The translations under genes were made by a program, and so were the position numbers. 33,507 nt of DNA from Moraxella lacunata (GTDB lineage: Bacteria; Pseudomonadota; Gammaproteobacteria; Pseudomonadales; Moraxellaceae), in assembly GCF_002027545.1 (NCBI RefSeq), contig NZ_MXAN01000008.1, positions 55,924 through 89,430 of the forward strand. Reading direction: 5' to 3'. Below, piece by piece: positions 24,739 through 33,416 of the stretch (position 1 is the first letter of the stretch; the number at the start of each line of letters is the position of its first letter). The notes beneath the pieces were generated by a model that saw nothing but the letters and a program-made list of their open reading frames with translations, had not been told where the DNA came from and searched no databases.

Positions 24739-25423
24739 CAGCACCACGATTTTTATCGCCTTTATTGTTACGCTCATCGCCCACATCGGGGCAAAATATG
24801 TACTACGTTATATCAATAAATACTTTCGTGGCATACCGATGATTATCATCGCCATTGTGCTAACGCTTATCATCATCGCCATAATTCAACTGCCCTACAA
24901 TACTTATTACGCCCATGCCAAACCTGTCTTTGATCGCTTGCTTGGGTATAGCACTGTTTTGCTTGCTGTCCCCTTGGCAGGCATGGATTTTAAGGGCTTG
25001 CCTGTCAAAAAGCTGTCTATCATCGTCGTCATGGCAAGCCTAGTTGGAGCGATTGTGCCGATGAGTTTGGCGTATGTGTTTAGCCTAAATATGCAGACGA
25101 TTTTGGGCTTTGCCACACGGTCGGTTACCACGCCTGTGGGTTTGTCGGTCGCCCAAATCATTGACGCACCACTTGTGCTTGCCAACCTTATCATCATCGT
25201 GTCGGGGATTTTGGGGGCGGGGGTGTGCCGTATTTTGTTTAAAAACATCACAGACGACCGAGCAAAAGGCTTAGCACTCGGTCTGGTCGCCCACGCCATT
25301 GGCACGGTAGAAGCATGGACCATCAGCCCCACCGCAGGGCGATATGCCGCCTTTGGGCTTGCTATCAATGGCTTAGTAACGGCGGTGTGGTTGCCAATGG
25401 CGATATTGTGGCTGTTGAAGTGA
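24725..25423 (+). CDS. LrgB family protein
   Basis: A 232-residue inner-membrane protein with about six or seven helices. The LrgB hallmarks are clear: RSVTTPVGLSVAQIID near 137-152 and ALGLVAHAIGTVEAW near 183-198. It pairs with the upstream LrgA-like protein. In staphylococci the pair modulates murein hydrolase activity; in some bacteria and plants LrgAB-type proteins export pyruvate or glycolate, so a transport role is as likely here. A strong bidirectional terminator follows. Confidence 0.92.
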   Translation: MPTLDSTTIFIAFIVTLIAHIGAKYVLRYINKYFRGIPMIIIAIVLTLIIIAIIQLPYNTYYAHAKPVFDRLLGYSTVLLAVPLAGMDFKGLPVKKLSIIVVMASLVGAIVPMSLAYVFSLNMQTILGFATRSVTTPVGLSVAQIIDAPLVLANLIIIVSGILGAGVCRILFKNITDDRAKGLALGLVAHAIGTVEAWTISPTAGRYAAFGLAINGLVTAVWLPMAILWLLK

Positions 25424-25468
25424 TGATTTGTAAGGACAAATGTGATTTACCCTGACAAATCCGCCCAA

Positions 25469-25503
25469 AAAACACCCAAGCGATAACTTGGGTGTTTTGT
25501 TTT
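25469..25503. terminator. Bidirectional terminator between lrgB and the CoA-transferase gene
   Basis: AAAACACCCAAG (25469-25480) and CTTGGGTGTTTT (25487-25498) form a 12-bp stem with a 6-base loop and T-tracts in both directions. The two flanking genes are convergent. Confidence 0.92.
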
Positions 25504-25516
25504 GCCAAACCAAGGC

Positions 25517-27043
25517 TTATTTAATACGCATATCGCCAGTTTCAACAAAACGTTGGTGCCATGACAGGGCTTCTAGCAATAGGTGTGGGGTGTGTACACC
25601 GCCTGATTTTTGGCTTGCCACGAATGCACGGTCATAATAATCACGGAGCATATCACGGTAATCAGGGTGCGAGCAGTTATCGATGATAAGTTTGGCACGC
25701 TGTTTTGGCGACTTACCACGCAAATCCGCCATGCCTTGCTCTGTTACAATAAACATCACGTCATGCTCGGTGTGGTCGTGGTGGCTTACCATTGGCACGA
25801 TTGCCGAGATTGCTCCGCCTTTTGCGGTGGACGGGCTGACATAAATGCTAAAAAAGCCGTTACGGGTAAAGTCGCCAGAACCGCCAATGCCGTTCATCAT
25901 GCGAGTACCCATGACGTGTGTTGAGTTTACGTTGCCATAAATATCCGCTTCAATCATGGAGTTCATGCCAATCACACCCAAACGGCGAATGACTTCTGGA
26001 TTGTTGCTGATTTCCATAGGACGAAGGATGATTTTGTCTTTTAAGAACTCAATATTTTCGTTAAAGCGAGCCAGAGCATCTGGGCTAAATGACAAGGCGG
26101 TGGCGGACGCTGTTTTCATCTTTTTGGCAAGGATTAGGTCAAGCATACCGTCTTGTAGCACTTCGGTATACCCTGTCAAATCGTCAAATGGAGCGTCAAG
26201 TAGCCCTGCCATGACCGCATTTGCCACGTTGCCCACGCCTGATTGAAGTGGTAGTAGGCTCTTAGGTAGACGACCTGCCTTGACTTCATGGTCAAGAAAA
26301 TCAATGACTTGGGCGGCGATACACTTAGAGATGTCATCGGGCTCAGCAAACTTAGAGTTACGGTCGCCTGCGTTGGTAAATACAATCGCTACGATTTTGT
26401 CAGGGTCAATGGCTAACCCTGCCGTGCCGATACGGTCAAACGCCCCTACCACAGGAATCGGTTTACGGTGCGGTGGCAAGCCTACATCACCATAGATGTC
26501 ATGCATACCTTCTAAGCCTGCACTTAGGGCGGCATTAATCTCAACGATGACTTTGTCGGCATTTTTGATCGCTTCTACGCCATGACCGATACCCATCGCA
26601 AAAATCAGCTCGCCATTTTCGGTAATGGCGGTCGCTTCAACGATAGCTACGTCAAATTTACCATAAAAGCCTTGACGCATTTGCTGTTCTACGTGCGATA
26701 AGTGCATATCTTGGTAAGCAATCTCGCCTGCGTTAATGCCATTACGAAGGGTTGGGTCAGACTGAAATGGCGAACGAAAATGCAAGGCTTTGGCTTCGGC
26801 AAGCACGCCATCACACTCAGGGGCAGTGGACGCACCTGTTACCATGCCTACGCTAAATTTCTCGCCTTTGGCGTGAGCGTCTTTGGCTTTGTTGGCGATA
26901 GCCGTTGGCATCGCTTTTGGATAACCTGCCCCTGTAAAGCCTGTAACGGCAAGCATCATGCCATTTTGGATAAATTGGGCGGCTTCATCAGCACTCATCA
27001 CTTTTTCACGCAAAGCAGCGTGGCGAACACGGTCAATTGACAT
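25517..27043 (-). CDS. Succinate (succinyl-CoA:acetate) CoA-transferase, ScpC/AarC family
   Basis: A 508-residue cytoplasmic enzyme of the acetyl-CoA hydrolase/transferase family. The N-terminal GFTGAGYPKAMP loop, the GVGNVANAVMAGL glycine loop, and the catalytic glutamate in GYTEVLQD are present. Counting from the ATG at 27043 this is Glu294, the same number as the catalytic Glu of Acetobacter AarC. The C-terminal MIEADIYGNVNSTHVMGT and GGSGDFTRN blocks are typical. It moves CoA between acetate and succinate, linking acetate handling to the TCA cycle. ATG 27043 has AAGGA at a better distance than ATG 27049. A 24-base inverted repeat lies just upstream. Confidence 0.94.
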   Translation of the reverse strand: MSIDRVRHAALREKVMSADEAAQFIQNGMMLAVTGFTGAGYPKAMPTAIANKAKDAHAKGEKFSVGMVTGASTAPECDGVLAEAKALHFRSPFQSDPTLRNGINAGEIAYQDMHLSHVEQQMRQGFYGKFDVAIVEATAITENGELIFAMGIGHGVEAIKNADKVIVEINAALSAGLEGMHDIYGDVGLPPHRKPIPVVGAFDRIGTAGLAIDPDKIVAIVFTNAGDRNSKFAEPDDISKCIAAQVIDFLDHEVKAGRLPKSLLPLQSGVGNVANAVMAGLLDAPFDDLTGYTEVLQDGMLDLILAKKMKTASATALSFSPDALARFNENIEFLKDKIILRPMEISNNPEVIRRLGVIGMNSMIEADIYGNVNSTHVMGTRMMNGIGGSGDFTRNGFFSIYVSPSTAKGGAISAIVPMVSHHDHTEHDVMFIVTEQGMADLRGKSPKQRAKLIIDNCSHPDYRDMLRDYYDRAFVASQKSGGVHTPHLLLEALSWHQRFVETGDMRIK

Positions 27044-27089
27044 AATCATTCCTTATTGAAATCATGGAAATTAAAAATACCTTTTTAAA

Positions 27090-27113
27090 CAGGTGCTAAG
27101 ATTTTAACACCTG
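27090..27113. promoter_or_regulatory. Inverted repeat upstream of the CoA-transferase gene
   Basis: CAGGTGCTAA and TTAACACCTG, 10-base arms with one mismatch about a 4-base centre. It lies 47 bases before the minus-strand start codon, a good place for an operator or a 5'-leader hairpin. No regulator gene is adjacent. Confidence 0.45.
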
Positions 27114-27175
27114 CGAACAATAAAATAAATAGGCGTTTACAATATTTAGCAGGATTTTTTGATGGGCAAAATCAA

Positions 27176-28285
27176 TCATGATCCAACCAACGCCCCACCA
27201 AACGCACGTTGCTCTAATGACAAAAACAAGGTTTCCAACTCATCGGCTTGGGCTTGGAGTGTGGATTTTTGGGTTTGGATTTGTTTGGCGATTTGGGCGA
27301 ATTGGTGTTGTAATGATAGGGGTGGTAATGCAATTTCAACATCCCTAATAATAGTTTCATTAACCGCAGGATAACTAGCTCCTACCGCTTGCTCTACCAG
27401 TATTTGCGTGAAATTCTTATTTTTAACGCATTCAAAAAGGTAATAAGGATTTAACTCATCATGACATCTTAACACCGAGAAACCTGTTGATGTGATAAAT
27501 TCATTATCATTAGAATTTATCATCGCAACGCCATTTAAATTCGGTCTAACCATAGATAAAAGAATGTCAAAATTTTTGGCAATTTGTCTTGCTCTACTTG
27601 GGAAATTGTCATGGCTTAATACCGATAAATTTGCATAATCGATACATTTTTTATCTTTATCAATACTGCCTAAATCGATATATTTTAAACCAAGATAATC
27701 TGATTGATTTTTTAGTTTTAAAATTTTTCCAGTCAAATTTTTTAAGGGTTTTTTGTCCCAACCCATTGGATTAACCACAGGGTCGCCAAACATTTTAATA
27801 AAGGTGGCTTGTAATAATTCATCTAATTTGGCAATCGCTTGCTTGCGTTTTTGGCGTAATTCATCGGCACGGTCTAGGATTTGGGCGATATGTTGTTGGG
27901 TGGATAGGGGTGGGAGTGGGATTTTTACGTTTTGTAAACTTTCTCTGGTAATTTGTGGTTGAGCTGTACCGGTGATTACATCATTTAATTTTCTAAAATT
28001 AAGATAATAAGCCAAATAATTAATATTAACTTCATTTTCTTTTAAGTCATCAAGTGCCATTGCATTTCCATTAATATAGGAAAAAGGCAAAGAAACATTG
28101 ATTGTGCCACAAGTTGCACCACGACAAGTAATTAAAATGGTTGGTTTTTCGTGATTATATTCATCATGATAACCTATAATGCCATTAGCCCCATAAACAG
28201 GAAAGCCTTTATCCTTTAAGTTGGCTGATGAAATGGTTTTCCATTGTTTCGGTCGGCAAATATCAAATAATTTTGCTTGTTTCAT
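27176..28285 (-). CDS. hsdS: Type I restriction-modification specificity subunit, orphan
   Basis: A 369-residue HsdS-type protein with two target-recognition domains. The first is about residues 1-115 (KGFPVYGANGIIGY, ILITCRGATCGTI). A conserved helical spacer follows (LPPLSTQQHIAQILDRADEL and onward to ATFIKMFGDP). A second domain runs to a matching LPPLSLQHQFAQIAKQIQTQ helix at the C-terminus. HsdS recognises a bipartite DNA site for HsdM and HsdR. Neither partner is present; prfB and the CoA-transferase flank it, so it is an orphan or works with a system elsewhere. ATG 28285 was chosen because the longer GTG start at 28318 lies in a repeat hairpin. Its A/T content is higher than its neighbours', consistent with transfer. 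Confidence 0.88.
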   Translation of the reverse strand: MKQAKLFDICRPKQWKTISSANLKDKGFPVYGANGIIGYHDEYNHEKPTILITCRGATCGTINVSLPFSYINGNAMALDDLKENEVNINYLAYYLNFRKLNDVITGTAQPQITRESLQNVKIPLPPLSTQQHIAQILDRADELRQKRKQAIAKLDELLQATFIKMFGDPVVNPMGWDKKPLKNLTGKILKLKNQSDYLGLKYIDLGSIDKDKKCIDYANLSVLSHDNFPSRARQIAKNFDILLSMVRPNLNGVAMINSNDNEFITSTGFSVLRCHDELNPYYLFECVKNKNFTQILVEQAVGASYPAVNETIIRDVEIALPPLSLQHQFAQIAKQIQTQKSTLQAQADELETLFLSLEQRAFGGALVGS

Positions 28286-28302
28286 AAAATAAACCGCAAG
28301 CC

Positions 28303-28366
28303 GTAGGGTGCGTAACACGCACCAATCAGATTTTTCATTATAAAAGGTGCGTGGTACGCACCCTAC
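28303..28366. repeat. REP-like double palindrome upstream of hsdS
   Basis: GTAGGGTGCGTAACACGCACC and GGTGCGTGGTACGCACCCTAC are inverted copies of each other separated by 22 bases, and each is itself nearly palindromic. It lies between prfB and hsdS, and no other copy was noticed in this window. Confidence 0.75.
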
Positions 28367-28398
28367 TATTTCTTAAAAAACAACACCAATAAATTTAG

Positions 28399-28425
28399 CC
28401 ATAGGATACATTTTGCACCCTATGG
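28399..28425. repeat. Small inverted repeat downstream of prfB
   Basis: CCATAGG (28399-28405) and CCTATGG (28419-28425) with a 13-base loop. It might act as a weak terminator for prfB, but there is no good T-run. Confidence 0.35.
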
Positions 28426-28455
28426 CGGTTAATTTATCACGATTAATTTTAAAAA

Positions 28456-29551
28456 TCACAATCCTGCCTTTAAACTTGCCACGATAAATTTATCCAAATC
28501 GCCATTTAGCACCGCTTGCGTGTTGGACATTTCAACGCCCGTGCGTAAGTCCTTAATACGTGAATCATCAAGCACATAAGAGCGGATTTGCGACCCCCAA
28601 CCGATGTCGGATTTGCTGTCTTCTAGGGCTTGCTGTTTTTCCATGCGTTTTTGCATTTCAAGCTCATAGAGTTTGGCTCGGAGCATTTTCATGGCGGTGT
28701 CTTTGTTGGCGTGCTGTGAACGCTCGTTTTGGCACGCCACGACCACACCCGTAGGCTGGTGCGTGATACGCACGGCAGAGTCGGTGGTATTGACGTGCTG
28801 ACCGCCCGCCCCGCTTGACCGATAGGTGTCAATACGCAGGTCGGCAGGGTTGATGTCAATCTGTACATTATCATCAATCTCAGGGGAGACGAACACCGCC
28901 GAAAATGACGTATGACGACCGTTGTTACTATCAAAGGGGGATTTGCGAACCAAACGATGAACGCCAATCTCAGTGCGAAGCCAGCCAAAAGCATAATCGC
29001 CCTTGACCGCAATGGTTGCTGATTTGATACCTGCCACACCGCCTTCGGAGACTTCCAAAACTTCCGCCTTAAAGCCGTGCGACTCGCACCAACGCAGATA
29101 CATACGCAGGAGCATCTCCGACCAGTCTTGGGCTTCGGTACCGCCAGAGCCTGCTTGTATGTCTAGGTAACAGTTGTTGGCGTCCATTTCACCGCTAAAC
29201 ATACGTTTAAATTCTAAGTCTTCCACGCTTTTTAGGGCATCATCAAGCTCGGCTTGCACGTCTGCCAATAGGCTCTCATCGTCCGCTTCTACGGCAAGCT
29301 CTAACATGGCGGCGGCATCATCTAGCTTGGCAGTCAAGCCGTCCACCACGCCCACGATACCGTCTAGCACTGATTTTTCTTTGCTGATTTTGGTGGCAAG
29401 CTCGGGGTCGTTCCAAATGTCGGGATTTTCTAGTTCTAGATTGACTTCTTCTAGGCGTTCTTTTTTGCTTTCGACGTCAAAGATACCCCCAAAGCTCTTT
29501 GCCACGAGCGTGTAGGTCTTTGATTTGTTCTTGATATGGGGCGATTTCCAT
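28456..29551 (-). CDS. prfB: Peptide chain release factor 2, with programmed +1 frameshift
   Basis: RF2 terminates translation at UGA and UAA. The zero frame starts at ATG 29551 ([20 protein letters not shown]) and meets TGA at 29479-29477 as codon 25. A +1 shift at CTT-TGA-C joins it to the long frame, giving 364 residues, one fewer than E. coli RF2. The main frame contains the anticodon-like SPF motif ([11 protein letters not shown]) and the catalytic GGQ ([16 protein letters not shown]). The isolated frame starting at 29505 would miss the N-terminus and is not the true gene. RF2 level thus autoregulates its own synthesis. On the minus strand, with no partner gene downstream. Confidence 0.97.
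29476..29490 (-). promoter_or_regulatory. prfB frameshift site (slippery codon plus internal Shine-Dalgarno)
   Basis: On the minus strand GGGGG-TAT-CTT-TGA-C: a Shine-Dalgarno-like G-run three bases before the CTT slippery codon and the in-frame TGA followed by C. It is nearly identical to the E. coli prfB site. Confidence 0.95.
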
Positions 29552-29637
29552 GATGATTACCTTAAAAAATAAAAAGCGTATTATAACAAATTTTCTCTAC
29601 AAATGCGAAAAAACAAACACAAACCAAAACACATGAT

Positions 29638-29666
29638 TTGCTTTATTGTAACTTTTTGTTTATAAT
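29638..29666 (+). promoter_or_regulatory. gltS promoter
   Basis: TTGCTT (29638-29643) and a consensus TATAAT (29661-29666) with a 17-base spacer. It leaves a leader of about 100 bases before the gltS ATG at 29773. AAGGAG at 29762-29767 is the ribosome binding site. Confidence 0.7.
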
Positions 29667-29772
29667 ACACCATTTTCAACTGATTTTTGTAAGTCATTGA
29701 AAATTATATCTTTAAAAAATTAACAATCAATTAAGCTCTTTTAGGGCATATTATTTTAAATAAGGAGTTTAC

Positions 29773-31035
29773 ATGGAACTCACCGAAATCACACTAAACG
29801 GCTACTATACGCTGATTTTGGCGACCATTGTCCTACTTGTGGGGCAATTTTTGGTTAAAAAGATTAAATTTTTAGAAGATTTTAACATCCCTGAGCCTGT
29901 GGCAGGTGGCTTACTTGCAGCTGCCATCATTTATTTTTTAAACTTCCAATACGGTTACGTCTTTAACATTCATAAAGAATTACAAACCGCCTGTATGCTC
30001 ATGTTTTTCTCATCCATCGGCTTGTCGGCAGATTTTCGCCGTCTAAAAGCAGGTGGGCTACCACTGGTTATTTTAACGGTCGTGGTCGGTTTTTTCCTGC
30101 TTGTACAAAACGGGGTGGGCGTGGCACTGGCATCTATGCTTGGACTTGACCCTATCATGGGTCTGGTGGCAGGTTCTATCAGCTTGATTGGCGGTCATGG
30201 CACGGCAGGTGCGTGGGGGGCAACCCTTGAAAACGACTATGGCGTAACAGGGGCTATTACCATGGGTATTGCGGCAGCAACTTATGGCTTGGTGGCAGGC
30301 GGTCTTATCGGTGGTCCTGTGGCAAAACGCCTTATCAAAAACATGGGCATGCAAGCCGTCAATACCGCACCAAACAACGCCAATCTTGATAAAACAGACG
30401 GTAGCAATGACGCCAACAACACCATGTTTGAAAAAGCCGACAGCGTTCGCTTGATTACTGCCGTGTCTGCAGTGGAAACTTTGGCTTTGTTTGCTGTGTG
30501 TTTGGTGGCTGCCGACTATATGAGCGGTGTTGCCAAAGACATTGAGTGGTTGGCTCAGCTTAAAGTTCCGACCTTTGTGTGGGCGTTGGCTACAGGCGTG
30601 ATTTTGCGTAACGTATTGACCAGTCTTTTTAATTTTGACATGTTTGACCGTGCCATTGATGTGTTTGGTAATGCGTCTTTAAGCCTATTTTTGGCAATGG
30701 CACTCATGTCATTAAAACTGTGGGAACTTGCCGACTTAGCAGGTCCTTTGGTTGTCATTTTGGGCGTGCAAACCATTGTGATGATTTTGTTTGCCTACTT
30801 TATCACGTTTAGAATCATGGGCAAAAACTACGATTCGGCAGTACTGGCGGCAGGTCATTGCGGTTTTGGTATGGGTGCAACCCCGACTGCCGTGGCAAAT
30901 ATGCAAGCGGTTACCGACCGTTATGGTGCGTCCCATAAGGCGTTTTTGATTATCCCAATGGTGGGGGCGTTCTTTGTAGACTTGATGAACCTTGTGGTGC
31001 TACAAGGCTTCTTGATGTTGCCATTTATGAAATAA
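29773..31035 (+). CDS. gltS: Sodium/glutamate symporter GltS
   Basis: A 420-residue inner-membrane Na+-dependent glutamate carrier (E. coli GltS 401). Two inverted halves are visible. Each has a glycine-rich re-entrant loop: GSISLIGGHGTAGAWGATLE in the N-terminal half and AAGHCGFGMGATPTAVANMQ in the C-terminal half. FNIPEPVAGGLLAA near the start is also characteristic. About ten hydrophobic segments flank a hydrophilic central loop (about residues 200-225). It is monocistronic, with a consensus-like promoter, a strong RBS and a clear terminator. Confidence 0.97.
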   Translation: MELTEITLNGYYTLILATIVLLVGQFLVKKIKFLEDFNIPEPVAGGLLAAAIIYFLNFQYGYVFNIHKELQTACMLMFFSSIGLSADFRRLKAGGLPLVILTVVVGFFLLVQNGVGVALASMLGLDPIMGLVAGSISLIGGHGTAGAWGATLENDYGVTGAITMGIAAATYGLVAGGLIGGPVAKRLIKNMGMQAVNTAPNNANLDKTDGSNDANNTMFEKADSVRLITAVSAVETLALFAVCLVAADYMSGVAKDIEWLAQLKVPTFVWALATGVILRNVLTSLFNFDMFDRAIDVFGNASLSLFLAMALMSLKLWELADLAGPLVVILGVQTIVMILFAYFITFRIMGKNYDSAVLAAGHCGFGMGATPTAVANMQAVTDRYGASHKAFLIIPMVGAFFVDLMNLVVLQGFLMLPFMK

Positions 31036-31046
31036 TCTCTATAAAC

Positions 31047-31076
31047 AAAAGGCGTATCGTTGGGTACGCCTTTTTT
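31047..31076 (+). terminator. Rho-independent terminator after gltS
   Basis: AAAAGGCGTA and TACGCCTTTT form the stem around an 8-base loop (TCGTTGGG), followed by a T-run. Confidence 0.9.
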
Positions 31077-31173
31077 GTTGCTTTGTATGTTCAAAAAAAC
31101 TTTTTATAAAGATACACCCTAAAAACCAACCTTTTACCAAAGGGCAATTTGCCCCTACAAATCCACCCAATCA

Positions 31174-31465
31174 TCAAATCCGCCAATCCACCACGTCCCA
31201 CCCCTGCTCTTTGGCATGAGCGGTTAATATCTCATCAGGGCAAACGCATACTGCTTTATCAGCAAAGGTTAAAAGCGGTAAATCATTTTTTGAGTCCGAA
31301 TAAGCAATGAGTTTATCAAAATAAATGCCGTTGTCATTGGCGGTTTTTATCCAGTTTTTTAGATGAAAAATTTTACCGTCTTTAAAATTGGGTAAATCCG
31401 CCACGCCCCCCGTATAGGCATTATCCACCACTTCTAGGCGTGTTGCCAACGCATGTCTAGCAAAC
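31174..31465 (-). pseudogene. HAD-IB phosphatase (SerB/CicA-like), C-terminal remnant
   Basis: About 97 residues match the C-terminal part of HAD-IB hydrolases: KFARHALATRLEV, VDNAYTGGVADLPNFKDGK, then YSDSKNDLPLL (motif IV acidic residues) and AHAKEQGWDVVDW at the end. The N-terminal half with the catalytic DxDxT and motif II is absent. Upstream in frame the sequence is a family C repeat (31464-31535), and the only start codons (ATGATG from 31509) lie in that repeat. The gene has therefore lost its 5' half, and the product could not be an active phosphatase. No N-terminal fragment was found elsewhere in the window. Confidence 0.8.
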
Positions 31466-31535
31466 TTGATATTTGTCACAGGCTTGTAGGGGCTATATCC
31501 AAACATCATTGCGTTTGTGGTAATTTTAAAGTTCC
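31464..31535 (-). repeat. Family C repeat, short copy without the central hairpins
   Basis: ACTTGATATTTGTCACAGGC, TTGTAGGGG, then directly ATCCAAACATCATTGCGTTTGTGGTAATTTTAAAGTT. Relative to 15979-16120 the central hairpin part is missing. Its junction coincides with the truncated end of the HAD gene. Confidence 0.75.
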
Positions 31536-31571
31536 TTGGGGATAACAGCCTTTAAATTTTTGCCAACAAAA

Positions 31572-31598
31572 AGAGCGGTAAATCCGCCCTTTTTTAAT
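31572..31598. terminator. Terminator after the PiT gene
   Basis: GAGCGG-TAAAT-CCGCCC hairpin with CTTTTTG on the minus strand and CCCTTTTTT on the plus strand. It lies just past the stop of the phosphate transporter gene. Confidence 0.7.
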
Positions 31599-31605
31599 TT
31601 TATCA

Positions 31606-33195
31606 TCAGCCAAATATCGCTGACAATGCCACAAACGCCACCGCACTAATCGCCCCCGCAGCAGGCAAGGTGATGACCCACGCAAGTCCAATGGGCTTCA
31701 TGAGTTTCCAGTTGGTGTTTTTATTGACAAGCCCAATACCTAGTACCGCCCCGACAAGGATATGCGTACTTGATACAGGAATGCCAAGGCTTGACGCCCC
31801 CATAACCACCGCCGCCGCCGCAAGCTCGGCAGAAAAGCCTGATGCTGGGTGCATTTCGGTTAAGTTTGTGCCGACGGTTTGAATAACTTCTTTACCGATA
31901 AACCAAAGCCCCACAATAAGCGACACACCAAAGGTAACCAGTACAGGGGCAGGCACGGTCGCTTTGGCGGCGATGGCGTTTTCACGGATAACATCCATAA
32001 TCGCCACAAAAGGCCCAACGGCATTGGCGATGTCGTTTGAGCCATGGCTAAACGCAAACGCACAAGCGGTAAACACCTGCATCCAGCTAAACATGATAAA
32101 GGTCGCCTTACCCAAATCCTCTTTGTGCTTGCCACGAATGGTCTTGGTGTAGATAAAGGCGGTCAGCCATACCATCGCCCCAATCATGCCCATGACAAGG
32201 GCAGAATGCAAGGTGGATAGGTTTAGCCCTGTATTTTTTAAGCCTTTGAACACCACCATCGCTGTCATCACGACCGCACCCAAAGCAGCGATAAGTGGTA
32301 CCCATGTTTTTAAGGCTTTTAGGGTATCAAGATTGTCTCTTTTGTTTTCTAGAGCGTATAATTCTTTGTAATAGCCCGTTTCAAGCTCATCGGGATTGTC
32401 CGTCTCTTTATAGACTTCTTGGTCTCGCAACAGGGCGGTTGTATAAGGCAATTTCTCAGAATCGCTTAATTTTTCAAAATACTCTTTTTGGCGGGCTTTT
32501 AGGGCTTTTTTCTCTGATTTTAGGGCTTTGACCTCAAGCTCCATTTTATCATTGTATGCCAAAATGTTCTTTTTGATAAGCCCATAAATCACATAAGACA
32601 ACGCCCCACCAAGTACAGGCGACAGCACCCACGATAGGGCAATCTCACCAATCTTTGACCATTCGACAGTAGATAAGGCAAGCTCAGACCCGCCCAAATT
32701 CACACCAAGTACAATGCTTGACCCCACGATACCACCAATGATGGCGTGCGTGGTAGAGACAGGCAGACCCCGTTTGGTGGCGAACAGTAGCCAAAACGCT
32801 GCCGCAATGAGTGCCGAGAGCATGAGATAAATAAACTGATTGGGTGACACCCCCAAATCCGAGATATCCACGATACCACTGCGTATCGTGTCAGTCACGG
32901 CAGCCCCTGCCAAAACCGCCCCCGATACTTCAAAAATCGCCGCCACCGCTAGGGCTTGGGTAACACTGAGCGTCCCTGCTCCGACTGACGTACCAAAGGA
33001 GTTGGCGACATCGTTACCACCGATGTTAAACGCCATAAAAATCCCAAAAAATGATGCCACCAAAAACAGCACAACTTGCTGATGATTGGTATAATCAAGT
33101 CCCCACATCACAAAATAGACGCTAATACCTAACATCAATAAAGCAAAAAAGACATTCGCCGCCATGGGTGTAGACTGCTTCGCTGAATTTACCAT
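31606..33195 (-). CDS. Inorganic phosphate transporter, PiT family
   Basis: A 529-residue inner-membrane low-affinity phosphate transporter (metal-phosphate/H+ symport in E. coli PitA, 499 residues). The duplicated PiT signature is visible: NIGGNDVANSFGTSVGAGTL in the N-terminal half and SHGSNDIANAVGPFVAI in the C-terminal half. The repeated STTHAI and SSTHIL segments are also present. A long charged, probably helical loop separates the halves (about residues 205-275, Lys/Glu-rich). ATG 33195 (MVNSAKQ) is preferred over TTG 33207. No PhoU-like partner (DUF47) lies next to it in the window. A hairpin terminator follows. Confidence 0.95.
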   Translation of the reverse strand: MVNSAKQSTPMAANVFFALLMLGISVYFVMWGLDYTNHQQVVLFLVASFFGIFMAFNIGGNDVANSFGTSVGAGTLSVTQALAVAAIFEVSGAVLAGAAVTDTIRSGIVDISDLGVSPNQFIYLMLSALIAAAFWLLFATKRGLPVSTTHAIIGGIVGSSIVLGVNLGGSELALSTVEWSKIGEIALSWVLSPVLGGALSYVIYGLIKKNILAYNDKMELEVKALKSEKKALKARQKEYFEKLSDSEKLPYTTALLRDQEVYKETDNPDELETGYYKELYALENKRDNLDTLKALKTWVPLIAALGAVVMTAMVVFKGLKNTGLNLSTLHSALVMGMIGAMVWLTAFIYTKTIRGKHKEDLGKATFIMFSWMQVFTACAFAFSHGSNDIANAVGPFVAIMDVIRENAIAAKATVPAPVLVTFGVSLIVGLWFIGKEVIQTVGTNLTEMHPASGFSAELAAAAVVMGASSLGIPVSSTHILVGAVLGIGLVNKNTNWKLMKPIGLAWVITLPAAGAISAVAFVALSAIFG

Positions 33196-33416
33196 AAACT
33201 CCGCCAAGGGTTGGTTAAATTAAAAGAATATTACAATAAAAAAGCCCTACCTATTTAATAATTTAAACAGGTAACGCTTACTACATTTTTATCTAAGATT
33301 ACTGCCACAGGTTTATCCAAAATCGTTGCATTATAAAAGTCAAATATGACAGTTATATGACAATTTTAACACATTTCACAAGTTTTGGGAAAATGTATCA
33401 AAATGTTATGATTAAT

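Noticed and set aside
28286..28318. Longer HsdS start (GTG 28318)
   Set aside because: The added codons lie within the REP-like hairpin, and the family N-terminus fits ATG 28285.
31506..31691. 61-residue minus-strand frame overlapping the end of the PiT gene
   Set aside because: Out-of-frame shadow crossing the PiT terminator; basic, with no motif.
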